NCBI GenBank assembly: GCA_021804195.1
Contig: JAJZKJ010000192.1
Coordinates: 1 to 5,371 of the forward strand
Source: Acidobacteriota bacterium
GTDB taxonomy: Bacteria > Planctomycetota > Phycisphaerae > WQYP01 > JAJZKJ01
Direction of reading: 5' to 3'
Length of the DNA: 5,371 bases
The stretch's first letter is position 1. Every line of letters begins with the position of its first letter. Positions 1-5,371 of the stretch are shown in pieces. A program made the position numbers and the translations under genes. The notes below the pieces were generated by a model. That model worked only from the letters and a program-made list of their open reading frames with translations. It did not search any database and had not been told where the DNA came from.

Positions 1-378
1 GTTATTAAACACGCTGATCCAGGGAATCAGAAATAGAACTTCCACGTCAAAGACCAGAAAAATCATGGCCACCAGATAGAAGTGCACATTGAATCTCTTC
101 TTGGAGCCGCCGAGCGGATCGACGCCGGACTCGTAGCTGGAATCCTTCACGCGGCCTTTGCGCGCCGGTCCGCACAGATGGGATATCACCACGTTGCCGA
201 CCCCGAACATCAGGGCGATCAAAAAGAGCAATCCCAGCAGCCCCCATTGTTGATACAAATGGTTCGTTGCGACGGCGAGCGGCAAGTGCGCCGTGCGGTG
301 TAGAGGCAACCCAATTTGCCGGCGGGTTTGTCCCGCCGTTGCCGCATGGATAGTTTGTAGAATAGATTGCGGCGGCAT
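1..378 (-). CDS. nuoA: NADH-quinone oxidoreductase subunit A (NuoA), 3' end off the window
   Basis: NuoA is a small membrane subunit of respiratory complex I (NADH:quinone oxidoreductase); it lies at the junction of the peripheral and membrane arms. The 126 residues visible contain TM1 (about 45-66), the hallmark loop YESGVDPLGGSKKRF (82-96), and TM2 with the conserved acidic pair in FDVEVLFLIPW (110-120). Together these make the assignment secure. The frame is still open at base 1, so TM3 and the C-terminus are missing because of the window edge. The ATG at 378-376 was chosen because GGGAG lies 5 nt upstream and no other in-frame ATG or GTG precedes TM1. It gives about 40 residues before TM1, longer than in E. 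coli NuoA, so a downstream TTG start (for example L32) is possible but has no visible ribosome site. A strong promoter lies just upstream. It is probably the first gene of a nuo operon running left. Confidence 0.93.
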   Translation of the reverse strand, partial: MPPQSILQTIHAATAGQTRRQIGLPLHRTAHLPLAVATNHLYQQWGLLGLLFLIALMFGVGNVVISHLCGPARKGRVKDSSYESGVDPLGGSKKRFNVHFYLVAMIFLVFDVEVLFLIPWISVFNN

Positions 379-434
379 TCCGGCTCCCGGATGATTGAAG
401 CACTTTCAGTGAAACAATTCACAAAGCGGGTGCG

Positions 435-463
435 ATCATAAGTCGCTCGTTAGTTACGGTCAA
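435..463 (-). promoter_or_regulatory. Sigma-70-type promoter upstream of nuoA
   Basis: Read on the minus strand, the -35 box TTGACC (463-458) and the -10 box TATGAT (440-435) are separated by exactly 17 nt. Each box matches the housekeeping consensus at 5 of 6 positions. The -35 box begins 6 nt after the stop of the small upstream gene, so the element lies in the gap and not in coding sequence. Transcription would start near 428, leaving a leader of about 50 nt before the nuoA ATG. The leader ends in a GGGAG ribosome site. The element suggests constitutive expression of the nuo genes, separate from the upstream small gene. Confidence 0.7.
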
Positions 464-469
464 GGATGG

Positions 470-886
470 CTACCTGGTGGTGGCCGGGGGCATGGTCATT
501 TGCCGGACCTGGGCGGGCGTGGGGGAAGCATTATTGAAGTCTTTCAGCCGCAGGTCATATCGATAATCGCGCACAGCCATGAGCCGAATCCGTGAAGCCG
601 AGGGGAGAATCCGGTAGACGGCAAAGACATGGCGCGGCTTGTCGAACAACACCAGCCCCCAGTCGTGCTCGCCGAGCTGCAACGGTATGAGAGTCTCGCC
701 GCGGCCAGCCCCGGTTTGCCGCGGCAGAAGGGTCGCCGCCCGTATGACATTGCCGATGGGAAAAGATGATTCGTTTGAGCCGGGCCGTGACCAGGCCAGC
801 ACCAGCGCATTGGCCAGCAGGCCGATACCCACACACCAGAGGGCCGGGACGAGCGAAATCCGCAGCGTATGTTTTATCTTAACCAT
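470..886 (-). CDS. Small membrane-anchored hypothetical protein (138 aa)
   Basis: I do not recognise a named function. The 138-residue protein has a short basic N-terminus (MVKIKHTLR), one hydrophobic segment at about 9-32 (signal anchor or uncleaved signal peptide), and then an extracytoplasmic domain predicted to be beta-rich (about 45-112: GNVIRAAT, TLIPLQLG, WGLVLFD, HVFAVYRI, RIRLMAVRDYRYDL). The tail is DFNNASPTPAQVRQM. From memory, small planctomycete proteins share this plan, with one N-terminal TM, a 'value/tag' beta domain and a closing 'Y-D-L ... D-[FY]-N-N ... V-R' motif; none that I know has an assigned role. The ATG at 886-884 was chosen because AGGA lies 8 nt upstream. The same frame stays open far upstream, across the sigma-factor gene on the other strand, but that extension has no protein-like character. 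The gene is divergent from the sigma factor and lies 91 bp upstream of nuoA. Confidence 0.72.
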   Translation of the reverse strand: MVKIKHTLRISLVPALWCVGIGLLANALVLAWSRPGSNESSFPIGNVIRAATLLPRQTGAGRGETLIPLQLGEHDWGLVLFDKPRHVFAVYRILPSASRIRLMAVRDYRYDLRLKDFNNASPTPAQVRQMTMPPATTR

Positions 887-991
887 CACGCATATCCTAC
901 GGCGTCGCGGCGCATATCCGCAAGCGACAAGGTAATGTGGATAGACAAAAATTGGCCCACAGCGTGTCTTTATTCCGGCGAAAGGGGTCCC
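887..991. promoter_or_regulatory. Divergent intergenic region with a 9-bp direct repeat
   Basis: This 105-bp gap separates the starts of the small minus-strand gene and the sigma-factor gene, so promoters for both should lie here. The exact 9-mer CGCATATCC occurs at 889-897 and again at 911-919, 22 bp apart, about two helical turns. That spacing would suit a dimeric regulator or sigma contacts, but the first copy also forms part of the small gene's ribosome site (AGGATATGCG on the minus strand). I found no convincing -35/-10 pair in either direction. TAGACA at 944-949 is a -35-like box without a good partner. If the sigma-factor start is instead the ATG at 935, the gap shrinks to 48 bp. Confidence 0.4.
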
Positions 992-1471
992 GTGGGATCG
1001 CAAGAGGATTGGCAGCGCTGGTTCGAGAGCCACAGCGGCCCGCTTTTGCTGCTGGCCCGGCAATGGGGTGCCTCGCGAAGCGACGCCGAAGACATTCTTC
1101 AGGATGCCTTTGTGCGATTCTGGAAGCACCGGCGGCGGGTCAACGATCCGGCGGCGTATTTGTTCCGATCCGTGCGGAATGCGGCGTGCAATCTGGCCCG
1201 CGCGCAAGCCAGCCGGCGAAAACGCCAGGAGATTGCCGCAGCGCCCGAATCGGTATTTGCGCCCGTGGCGGAAGACGGAGAGTTGCGGGCTGCGGTTGAA
1301 ACCGCTCTTGGCCGGCTGCCGGTGGAACAGCGCGAGGTGCTGGTGATGAAAATTTGGGGTGGACTGACGTTTCAAGCCATTGGAGCGGTGCTCGGCGTAC
1401 CGGCCAACACGGCCGCGTCGCGTTACCGCTACGCCTTGGCGGCGCTGCGGAAAGATATCAAACCGGGTTAA
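992..1471 (+). CDS. ECF-type RNA polymerase sigma factor (sigma-70 family)
   Basis: This is an extracytoplasmic-function sigma factor that would direct RNA polymerase to a dedicated promoter set. With the GTG at 992 it has 159 residues. Sigma region 2 spans about 8-70, including DAEDILQDAFVRFWKH (31-46) and the -10-recognition stretch AAYLFRSVRNAACNLAR. A variable linker follows (71-98). Region 4 (about 100-155) contains LPVEQREVLVMKIWGGLTF and the helix-turn-helix AIGAVLGVPANTAASRYRYALAALRK. There is no region 1 or 3, as expected for ECF factors. The GTG was preferred because AAAGGGG lies just upstream and GC-rich codon use begins here. Bases 935-991 have weaker third-position GC. An ATG at 935 (19 more residues) and one at 869 are alternatives. 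The stop is 3 bp before the next start, so the two genes are probably co-translated. Its target promoters cannot be read from this window. Confidence 0.92.
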   Translation: MGSQEDWQRWFESHSGPLLLLARQWGASRSDAEDILQDAFVRFWKHRRRVNDPAAYLFRSVRNAACNLARAQASRRKRQEIAAAPESVFAPVAEDGELRAAVETALGRLPVEQREVLVMKIWGGLTFQAIGAVLGVPANTAASRYRYALAALRKDIKPG

Positions 1472-1474
1472 TTT

Positions 1475-1930
1475 ATGACTGACTCCTGGGACGAATTGGA
1501 GAAAAAACTCGCCGCGCTGCGACCGGATAGCCCGGCGCCGGCCGTGTGGGAGGGTGTGCGAAAGCGCATCGCGCGGCGGCGATTGCTGCGCCGCTGGGTG
1601 GTGTTGGGGCTGGTGATCCTCTTCGGCGGGATGGCTTTGACGTTTATGTTGCCGCACCAGGCAGTCCGGCCACCGCGACACCAGCCGGTGGCCTTGCCGG
1701 TTAAGTTGTCGCACCAGGTAAATCGGCCACTGCGACAGCAGCCTCTGGTAAGCTCCCGCCGCTTCCCTCGATTTACCTCGCCGCAGTGCAGCGAGGCGGC
1801 GTATATGCGGGCGTTGGGGCGCTCATCCGCAGCCTTCCACCGCTTACTGCTCCAAAACAGCTTGCGGAAGTCGCCTTCGGAACCCCGCCGCCACCCCGAA
1901 TATTTACCGATACGGGAGATTTTCCAATGA
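1475..1930 (+). CDS. Single-pass membrane protein, putative anti-sigma factor (151 aa)
   Basis: The position, directly after an ECF sigma gene with a 3-bp gap, suggests the cognate anti-sigma factor. The sequence is compatible with this but not diagnostic. A short acidic/amphipathic N-terminus (MTDSWDELEKKLAALRPDS) leads into a basic stretch (R29-R40, RKRIARRRLLRR). One TM helix follows at about 41-59 (WVVLGLVILFGGMALTFML). The positive-inside rule places the N-terminus in the cytoplasm, where it could bind sigma, and residues 60-151 outside. No zinc-binding HxxxCxxC motif of the ZAS family is present. The outer part begins with a proline/arginine/glutamine-rich internal duplication and ends in a helical segment, EAAYMRALGRSSAAFHRLLLQNS (107-129). 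The ATG has no good ribosome site and probably relies on coupling. The TGA overlaps the next ATG (ATGA), which supports this frame over the competing open frame on the same strand after 1786. Confidence 0.72.
   Translation: MTDSWDELEKKLAALRPDSPAPAVWEGVRKRIARRRLLRRWVVLGLVILFGGMALTFMLPHQAVRPPRHQPVALPVKLSHQVNRPLRQQPLVSSRRFPRFTSPQCSEAAYMRALGRSSAAFHRLLLQNSLRKSPSEPRRHPEYLPIREIFQ
1649..1747 (+). repeat. Imperfect 42-bp direct repeat inside the anti-sigma-like gene
   Basis: Copy 1 (1649-1690) and copy 2 (1706-1747) match at 33 of 42 positions by eye. They are offset by 57 bp, exactly 19 codons. They encode LPHQAVRPPRHQPV and LSHQVNRPLRQQPL. The repeat preserves the reading frame and sits just outside the membrane helix, so it lengthens a proline-, arginine- and glutamine-rich juxtamembrane linker. 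It looks like an old in-frame tandem duplication that has since diverged. Confidence 0.7.
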
Positions 1931-4044
1931 AAAAGCCATTCATCTGGTTCGTCACATTCGTAATGTTGTTCGCGGGCCGGGGGGTGTTGGGCGCCGCGAA
2001 GCATCCCGCGGCGGCATTCAGCCCGGCCGCCAAGGCGGCATTGCATCACCTGGATAGCCTCCGGGCGCATGCGAAAGTGGTTCAATATCATAACCCGGCC
2101 GCCAATGCCGCACTGTATTATTACCAGGCTTTTGAGCTGATGCCTTCAATAAAGGGTCGGGGGATGCATAACCCCCGCCCCAATACTTATCCTTTGAATA
2201 AGATCGGGTTGCGGTATCTCCATGCCGCCCGGAAATCACTCAAGCTTCTGCATCGTGCCGGCGAAATGCCCTATTGCGACTGGGGACATGATTTCGCCCG
2301 CTGGGGATGGTCAACATGGCTACCGGAACTGAGCAAGAGCCAGATGCTGGCGAGGATCGCCCTGCTCGCGGCGCGGTTTGAGTGGTCCAGAAAGCATTGG
2401 AACAAGGCCGCGCAAATCATCCGGGATGTGCTTATCCTGTCGCACCGTGTGGGCCGGGACGGAACGACCATAGGGGTGCTGGTCGAATACGATATCGACC
2501 AGACGGTCGTAAAAACTGTTACGGAGAATCTGTTTTCACTGCCACCGCCGGCGTTGAATGGTCTGCGGAAAGTTCTGGATCAGGCCGCGCCGCCGACACC
2601 CCTGGCTTGGGCAATGGTGAGGCAGAATCATTATTGCCTCATCTGGCTGCGGCGCCTTGTGCGGAAGAATCGTCTGCGATCATTATGGCGATCCATCTAT
2701 CTTCCGAAGAAGCCGCCATCCATGCCCGCGGATTTCCGGCGCCAAGTGCTCGCATCCCTTCCGGTTATCACTCAATGGTGGCACGAAACACTGGCGGCGT
2801 TCGAGCAACCGTATCCCAAGGCAATGGTTGCGATTAAGCAACTCTATCGGCAAACAAAGGCGCAATGGCGCAAGAATCCGCAATGGCACAAGAATCCGCT
2901 ACTTTCCACGGAGCATAGGAACCTCACTATGTCTCGCGATCTCTATCGGTTCCAGTGTCTGGCGTTCACCCGATTCGCCATGCTCCGCGCCGCGGTCGCA
3001 TATCTTCACGGGGGCGTGGCGGCATTCAATAAAATTCGTGATCCGTTCGGTCGCGGGCCTCTGAGTCTAACCAGGCAGCGCTATCAGATTCTGCTGCGAA
3101 CGCATCTGAAAATGGGTTATAAACACCTGAACACAATTCGTTTTGAACGCATGACGGTCCCGCTTAGAGCCGGTGGCGCCGGCCGTTCGATCAAGGGAAG
3201 GATAAAATGGACCGCCGGTTCCAAGCCGCCGGCGGGGACACACTATGACTTTAATGCCGGGTTATCTCCTCAGTTGTCGCCTGTACCCTACCCGGACAAT
3301 TGGTTTACACTCAGCAGACAGCAAAAAAAGGTTTGGCGGAAGCACTACTGGTCGAAAACACCCGCCGGATGGTCCCGCCGAGAACTCAATGTTGGTGGCT
3401 GGCTTGCGGTTTATCCCTTTGGGCCGAACGGAGTCTTCTTCGTTCCGGCGGTCCCGCCGGGGAAATATATTTTAAATTGCAGTGTACTCAATTCGCTCGC
3501 CAGCGCTGCAGTAACCGTGCCGCCGGCCGCCGTGGGGGTTAAACCGGCTCCTCTTGATATCGGGGCCATACCCATATTTCGTCAAGCGAACCCTAAAGCC
3601 GGCGATGTTGCATCGCCATTTACGCTCCGGAAGCTTGTCGGCCACGGCACTCTGAGCCTGTCCCAATTCAGGGGCAAATTTGTGCTGCTGGATTTCTGGG
3701 ACGTGGTGCGCGGTCCGGGGCGCACCTTGATGCCGCGATTGAAGCGGATATACGACCGGTTTGGCAAGTCGGGCAAGCTGGTGATCATTTCCATATTATT
3801 ATATTCACATACCTATCTGAAGTTGGTGCGGAAGTATCTGGCCGCCGAAAAGATTCCGTGGCAACAGGCATTTATTGGTCGCAGCGGCAGGCAGTACTCT
3901 GTTGTGGACGACTACCCAATTAACAGCTTCCCGCAGTTATATCTGATCGGCCCGAATGGAAGGATTATCAGCACCAATCTTTCCGAAACCGATATGGAAT
4001 CCATTATTACTAAAGCCATGAAGGGAGCGCGGGCCGGACCGTGA
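1927..4044 (+). CDS. Secreted multidomain protein with C-terminal TlpA/redoxin-like domain lacking CxxC (705 aa)
   Basis: Residues 1-24 form a signal peptide (MKKPFIWFVTFVMLFAGRGVLGA, cleavage near A23-A24). Residues 30-400 are largely helical and rich in Trp, Arg and Lys (NAALYYYQAFELMP near 60; many HW/QW pairs), with no family I can name. Residues about 415-550 fit the carboxypeptidase-regulatory-like segment seen in planctomycete and verrucomicrobial redoxin proteins: a Pro-rich insert with a W..W motif, GPNGVFFVPAVPPGKYIL (499-516), then PLDIGAIPI. Residues 558-700 fit an AhpC-TSA/TlpA thioredoxin fold: SLSQFRGKFVLLDFW, a later Y-x-V strand, and the cis-Pro segment INSFPQLYLIGPNG with P669. 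The active site W-x-x-x-CGPC-R is W-D-V-V-R-G-P-G-R (591-599), so both catalytic cysteines are gone. Only four other Cys exist (117, 237, 344, 518), none in a CxxC. The start overlaps the previous stop (ATGA), with GGGAG 8 nt upstream. It probably acts in the periplasm. An AT-rich patch with unusual codons lies at 3784-3812. Confidence 0.85.
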   Translation: MKKPFIWFVTFVMLFAGRGVLGAAKHPAAAFSPAAKAALHHLDSLRAHAKVVQYHNPAANAALYYYQAFELMPSIKGRGMHNPRPNTYPLNKIGLRYLHAARKSLKLLHRAGEMPYCDWGHDFARWGWSTWLPELSKSQMLARIALLAARFEWSRKHWNKAAQIIRDVLILSHRVGRDGTTIGVLVEYDIDQTVVKTVTENLFSLPPPALNGLRKVLDQAAPPTPLAWAMVRQNHYCLIWLRRLVRKNRLRSLWRSIYLPKKPPSMPADFRRQVLASLPVITQWWHETLAAFEQPYPKAMVAIKQLYRQTKAQWRKNPQWHKNPLLSTEHRNLTMSRDLYRFQCLAFTRFAMLRAAVAYLHGGVAAFNKIRDPFGRGPLSLTRQRYQILLRTHLKMGYKHLNTIRFERMTVPLRAGGAGRSIKGRIKWTAGSKPPAGTHYDFNAGLSPQLSPVPYPDNWFTLSRQQKKVWRKHYWSKTPAGWSRRELNVGGWLAVYPFGPNGVFFVPAVPPGKYILNCSVLNSLASAAVTVPPAAVGVKPAPLDIGAIPIFRQANPKAGDVASPFTLRKLVGHGTLSLSQFRGKFVLLDFWDVVRGPGRTLMPRLKRIYDRFGKSGKLVIISILLYSHTYLKLVRKYLAAEKIPWQQAFIGRSGRQYSVVDDYPINSFPQLYLIGPNGRIISTNLSETDMESIITKAMKGARAGP
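2863..2898 (+). repeat. 18-bp tandem duplication within the secreted-protein gene
   Basis: Two adjacent 18-mers, CAATGGCGCAAGAATCCG and CAATGGCACAAGAATCCG, differ at a single base (G to A). They encode QWRKNP-QWHKNP at about residues 313-324 of the secreted protein. The near identity suggests a recent in-frame duplication in a basic, Trp-rich loop. Confidence 0.85.
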
Positions 4045-4047
4045 CCA

Positions 4048-4081
4048 GGCCGGCGCCGGCGCCTTGGCCGGATGGAGTTTT
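4048..4081 (+). terminator. GC-rich hairpin after the sigma operon, possible rho-independent terminator
   Basis: The hairpin starts 4 bp after the stop of the secreted-protein gene. GGCC (4048-4051) and GGCGCC (4052-4057) can pair with GGCGCC (4058-4063) and GGCC (4066-4069), with a TT bulge; the innermost pairs must open to form a loop. Only a short TTTT (4078-4081) follows, 8 nt after the stem, so the U-tract is weak. The location between convergent genes favours a terminator, but the arms are self-complementary GC runs that can arise by chance in this GC-rich DNA. The rest of the gap to 4137 shows nothing else. Confidence 0.35.
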
Positions 4082-4137
4082 GATCCGCACACCATACGTC
4101 GCGGGTAGCTCACACGGCCATACCATGGATGCGCCGG

Positions 4138-5265
4138 TCACGCGGATGCCAAAAGCCATTGCCACGCCGGACGAATGTCAATGTCGGCGGGGATGTCGGC
4201 AACCATCTCGGGGGTCAGGGTTATCACATGCATTGTGGCTTGTGGATGTCGTTCGTGAGCCGCCACCAAGGAGCGAACTTCCCTTTCCCGCACGGATGGA
4301 TCGTCCAACTCCGCAGCCACCTGTATCAGCATCGGCGGCTTTCCCGGCTGGCGTGCCAGAAAATCTACTTCCAAACCGTCTTGCGTCTTGACATACGTAA
4401 CCTCCAGCCGCCGCCGTTCCAATTCCACCCGCACAAGGGTCTCCAGCGCATGGCCGCGATTGGCCCGACCGCTTTGGTCGAACACGGGGATCAGCCCTGG
4501 GTCCACGGGATATACCTTTCGCGGGTTCACCATGCGTTGTCGCTCCGAAGTCGCCTCCATCCATAAGGTGCGAATCAGGAAGCAGTCCTCGATATGACGC
4601 ACAAGGGCATGCAAGGTATCGCGTGCGACGGCCATGCCTTGAGATTGGAGTCGGGTATAAAATTTCTCCACGCTAAAGAGTCCGGCGGGGCTGCCCAGCA
4701 GATGACGTACCAGCCAGGTCAGTGCCGCCACATGGTTTACCCCGTGTCGCTCCATGACGTCCCGAAGCATCGCTACATCCACGTACCGCCGCAGCAATTC
4801 AAATCGGTCGGCGACCTCAAGACCTTGGGCTTCCGGGAAGCCGCCGACTTCGATATAGCGAAGCAAGGAATGTTCCATAGCCGACCGCTCCGCCGGTGAC
4901 GGGGCCTTTATATCACTTGGAACTGGCGAGCCATGATGCCGCAGAAATTCCCCGAAACCAAACGGATGTAGGAGGACCTCCCAACCTCGACCGCGCATGC
5001 TCGTAGCCACTTCGCGGCTCAAAAGTGCGGCGGATGATCCACTGAGGAATATCTCCACCTTTTCGGTATCCAGAAGCCGCCGCACAAAACGCTCCCACCC
5101 GGTGACTTGCTGGATTTCGTCCAGGCACCAGGTAACCATCTGGCGTCCGCGGAAAGCCGGAAAGCGGCGGTAGTATTCTTCCACCAACAGAGCGAGGTGT
5201 CGGGCTTCCATCCCGGCCAGGCGCTCATCCTCAAAGTTGATGTATGGCAAACGTTCCTGCGGCAC
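4138..5265 (-). CDS. AAA_14/DUF4143-family ATPase, open remnant lacking its P-loop (375 aa)
   Basis: This belongs to the widespread 'ATP-binding protein' family of an AAA ATPase plus DUF4143. Its members have no settled function and are often strain-variable. Counting from the GTG at 5265: the strand LPYINFEDERL (6-16), Walker B MVTWCLDEIQ (43-52) followed by GWERFVRRLLD, and the sensor-1-like FLSGSSAALLSREVATSMRGRG (73-94), then PFGFGEFL. The C-terminal part has YIEVGGFPEA, a helical winged-helix-like region, and a nuclease-like fold motif EVDFLARQ...MLIQV (about 299-316) of the PD-(D/E)XK type. The Walker A motif belongs before residue 1, upstream of an in-frame TAA at 5283-5281. The GTG has no ribosome site (its only purine run, GGAG, overlaps it), so this is probably the downstream part of a broken gene and not a true start. 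As an open frame it would give an ATPase unable to bind nucleotide. It is convergent with the sigma operon. Confidence 0.8.
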   Translation of the reverse strand: MPQERLPYINFEDERLAGMEARHLALLVEEYYRRFPAFRGRQMVTWCLDEIQQVTGWERFVRRLLDTEKVEIFLSGSSAALLSREVATSMRGRGWEVLLHPFGFGEFLRHHGSPVPSDIKAPSPAERSAMEHSLLRYIEVGGFPEAQGLEVADRFELLRRYVDVAMLRDVMERHGVNHVAALTWLVRHLLGSPAGLFSVEKFYTRLQSQGMAVARDTLHALVRHIEDCFLIRTLWMEATSERQRMVNPRKVYPVDPGLIPVFDQSGRANRGHALETLVRVELERRRLEVTYVKTQDGLEVDFLARQPGKPPMLIQVAAELDDPSVREREVRSLVAAHERHPQATMHVITLTPEMVADIPADIDIRPAWQWLLASA

Positions 5266-5371
5266 TCCGGAGACCAGTCGTTACTCGCGGACCTCCGGCA
5301 GGTACGCTCTTTCCCCGCCCGGCGCCCTGCCGATCACGGCGGTCGCCTTTCCCGGCAGGCTCACACGTCCC
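5266..5371 (-). pseudogene. N-terminal fragment of the same ATPase with scrambled P-loop and in-frame stop
   Basis: The frame of the downstream ATPase continues upstream through a TAA (5283-5281). From 5370 it reads GRVSLPGKATAVIG, then RAPGGER, then AYLPEVRE, then stop, then RLVSG. The family normally has VIGxRRAGKSTYL here. Length and frame fit on both sides, but the P-loop residues do not. Removing one G from the GGG at 5327-5325 makes 5331-5310 read G-R-R-R-A-G-K, a proper Walker A. One base added between 5309 and 5305 would then restore the downstream frame. The pattern is therefore best explained by two compensating single-base indels plus one nonsense change. The start of the gene lies beyond base 5371. 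Decay and sequencing error near the window end are both possible. Confidence 0.75.

Noticed and set aside
47..403. Minus-strand open frame of 118 codons over nuoA
   Set aside because: It overlaps nuoA in another frame, and the nuoA frame carries the unmistakable conserved motifs.
388..418. Small inverted repeat (CACT-ttc-AGTG and TTTCA-c-TGAAA) in the nuoA leader
   Set aside because: The arms are only 4-5 bp, too short to support a riboswitch, terminator or operator call.
785..797. Shared 13-mer CCGTGACCAGGCC at 785-797 and 4039-4051
   Set aside because: Similarity decays quickly on both sides. One copy lies in the coding sequence for a membrane segment and the other spans a stop codon. This is probably chance in GC-rich DNA.
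887..1714. Long minus-strand open frame covering the sigma-factor and anti-sigma genes, in frame with the small gene at 470-886
   Set aside because: The stretch is Arg/His/Pro-rich with no protein-like pattern and lies opposite a clear sigma factor. Only the part after the ATG at 886 looks real.
1786..1926. In-frame extension upstream of the secreted protein, with a start at 1786
   Set aside because: The ATG at 1927 is followed directly by a typical signal peptide, has GGGAG upstream, and overlaps the anti-sigma stop as ATGA. The upstream stretch is a shadow of the anti-sigma gene.
4041..4566. Plus-strand open frames opposite the ATPase gene
   Set aside because: They have low-complexity composition with no recognisable motifs and lie antisense to a well-supported family protein.

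Overview
The window reads as chromosome from a GC-rich bacterium, most likely a member of the Planctomycetota or a related PVC phylum. This is inference. It rests on two things: an ECF sigma factor followed by a large secreted protein with the helical / carboxypeptidase-regulatory-like / TlpA-like layout I associate with planctomycetes and Verrucomicrobia, and a small membrane-anchored protein with a C-terminal 'RYDL...DFNN.SPT...VR' signature I recall from planctomycetes. No rRNA, tRNA, CRISPR array, insertion sequence or prophage gene was seen.

Left part, minus strand (1-886). A small one-TM hypothetical protein (886-470) lies upstream of nuoA (378 to off the left edge), which encodes complex I subunit A. 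The 91-bp gap between them holds a near-consensus housekeeping promoter, TTGACC-N17-TATGAT. The nuo genes that presumably follow nuoA to the left can therefore be transcribed independently of the small gene.

Centre, plus strand (992-4044). Divergent from the small gene is a tightly packed three-gene unit: an ECF sigma factor, a small single-TM protein positioned as its anti-sigma factor (3-bp gap), and a 705-residue secreted protein (ATGA overlap). The secreted protein has a signal peptide, a roughly 370-residue helical region, a beta-sandwich-like segment, and a C-terminal TlpA/AhpC-TSA-like thioredoxin domain. In that domain the CxxC active site is replaced by Arg-Gly-Pro-Gly, although the flanking residues and the cis-proline are kept. 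This is the most unusual thing here: a redox-dead thioredoxin domain translationally coupled to a membrane signalling pair. The arrangement suggests an envelope-sensing module rather than an oxidoreductase, but that role is inference.

Right part, minus strand (4138-5371). Convergent to the operon, after a GC-rich hairpin that may be a terminator, lies an AAA_14/DUF4143-type ATPase that is broken near its N-terminus. An in-frame TAA interrupts it. Upstream of the TAA the P-loop is scrambled in a way that a pair of compensating one-base indels would explain, because removing one G restores G-R-R-R-A-G-K. This is either a decaying gene or sequence error near the end of the window.
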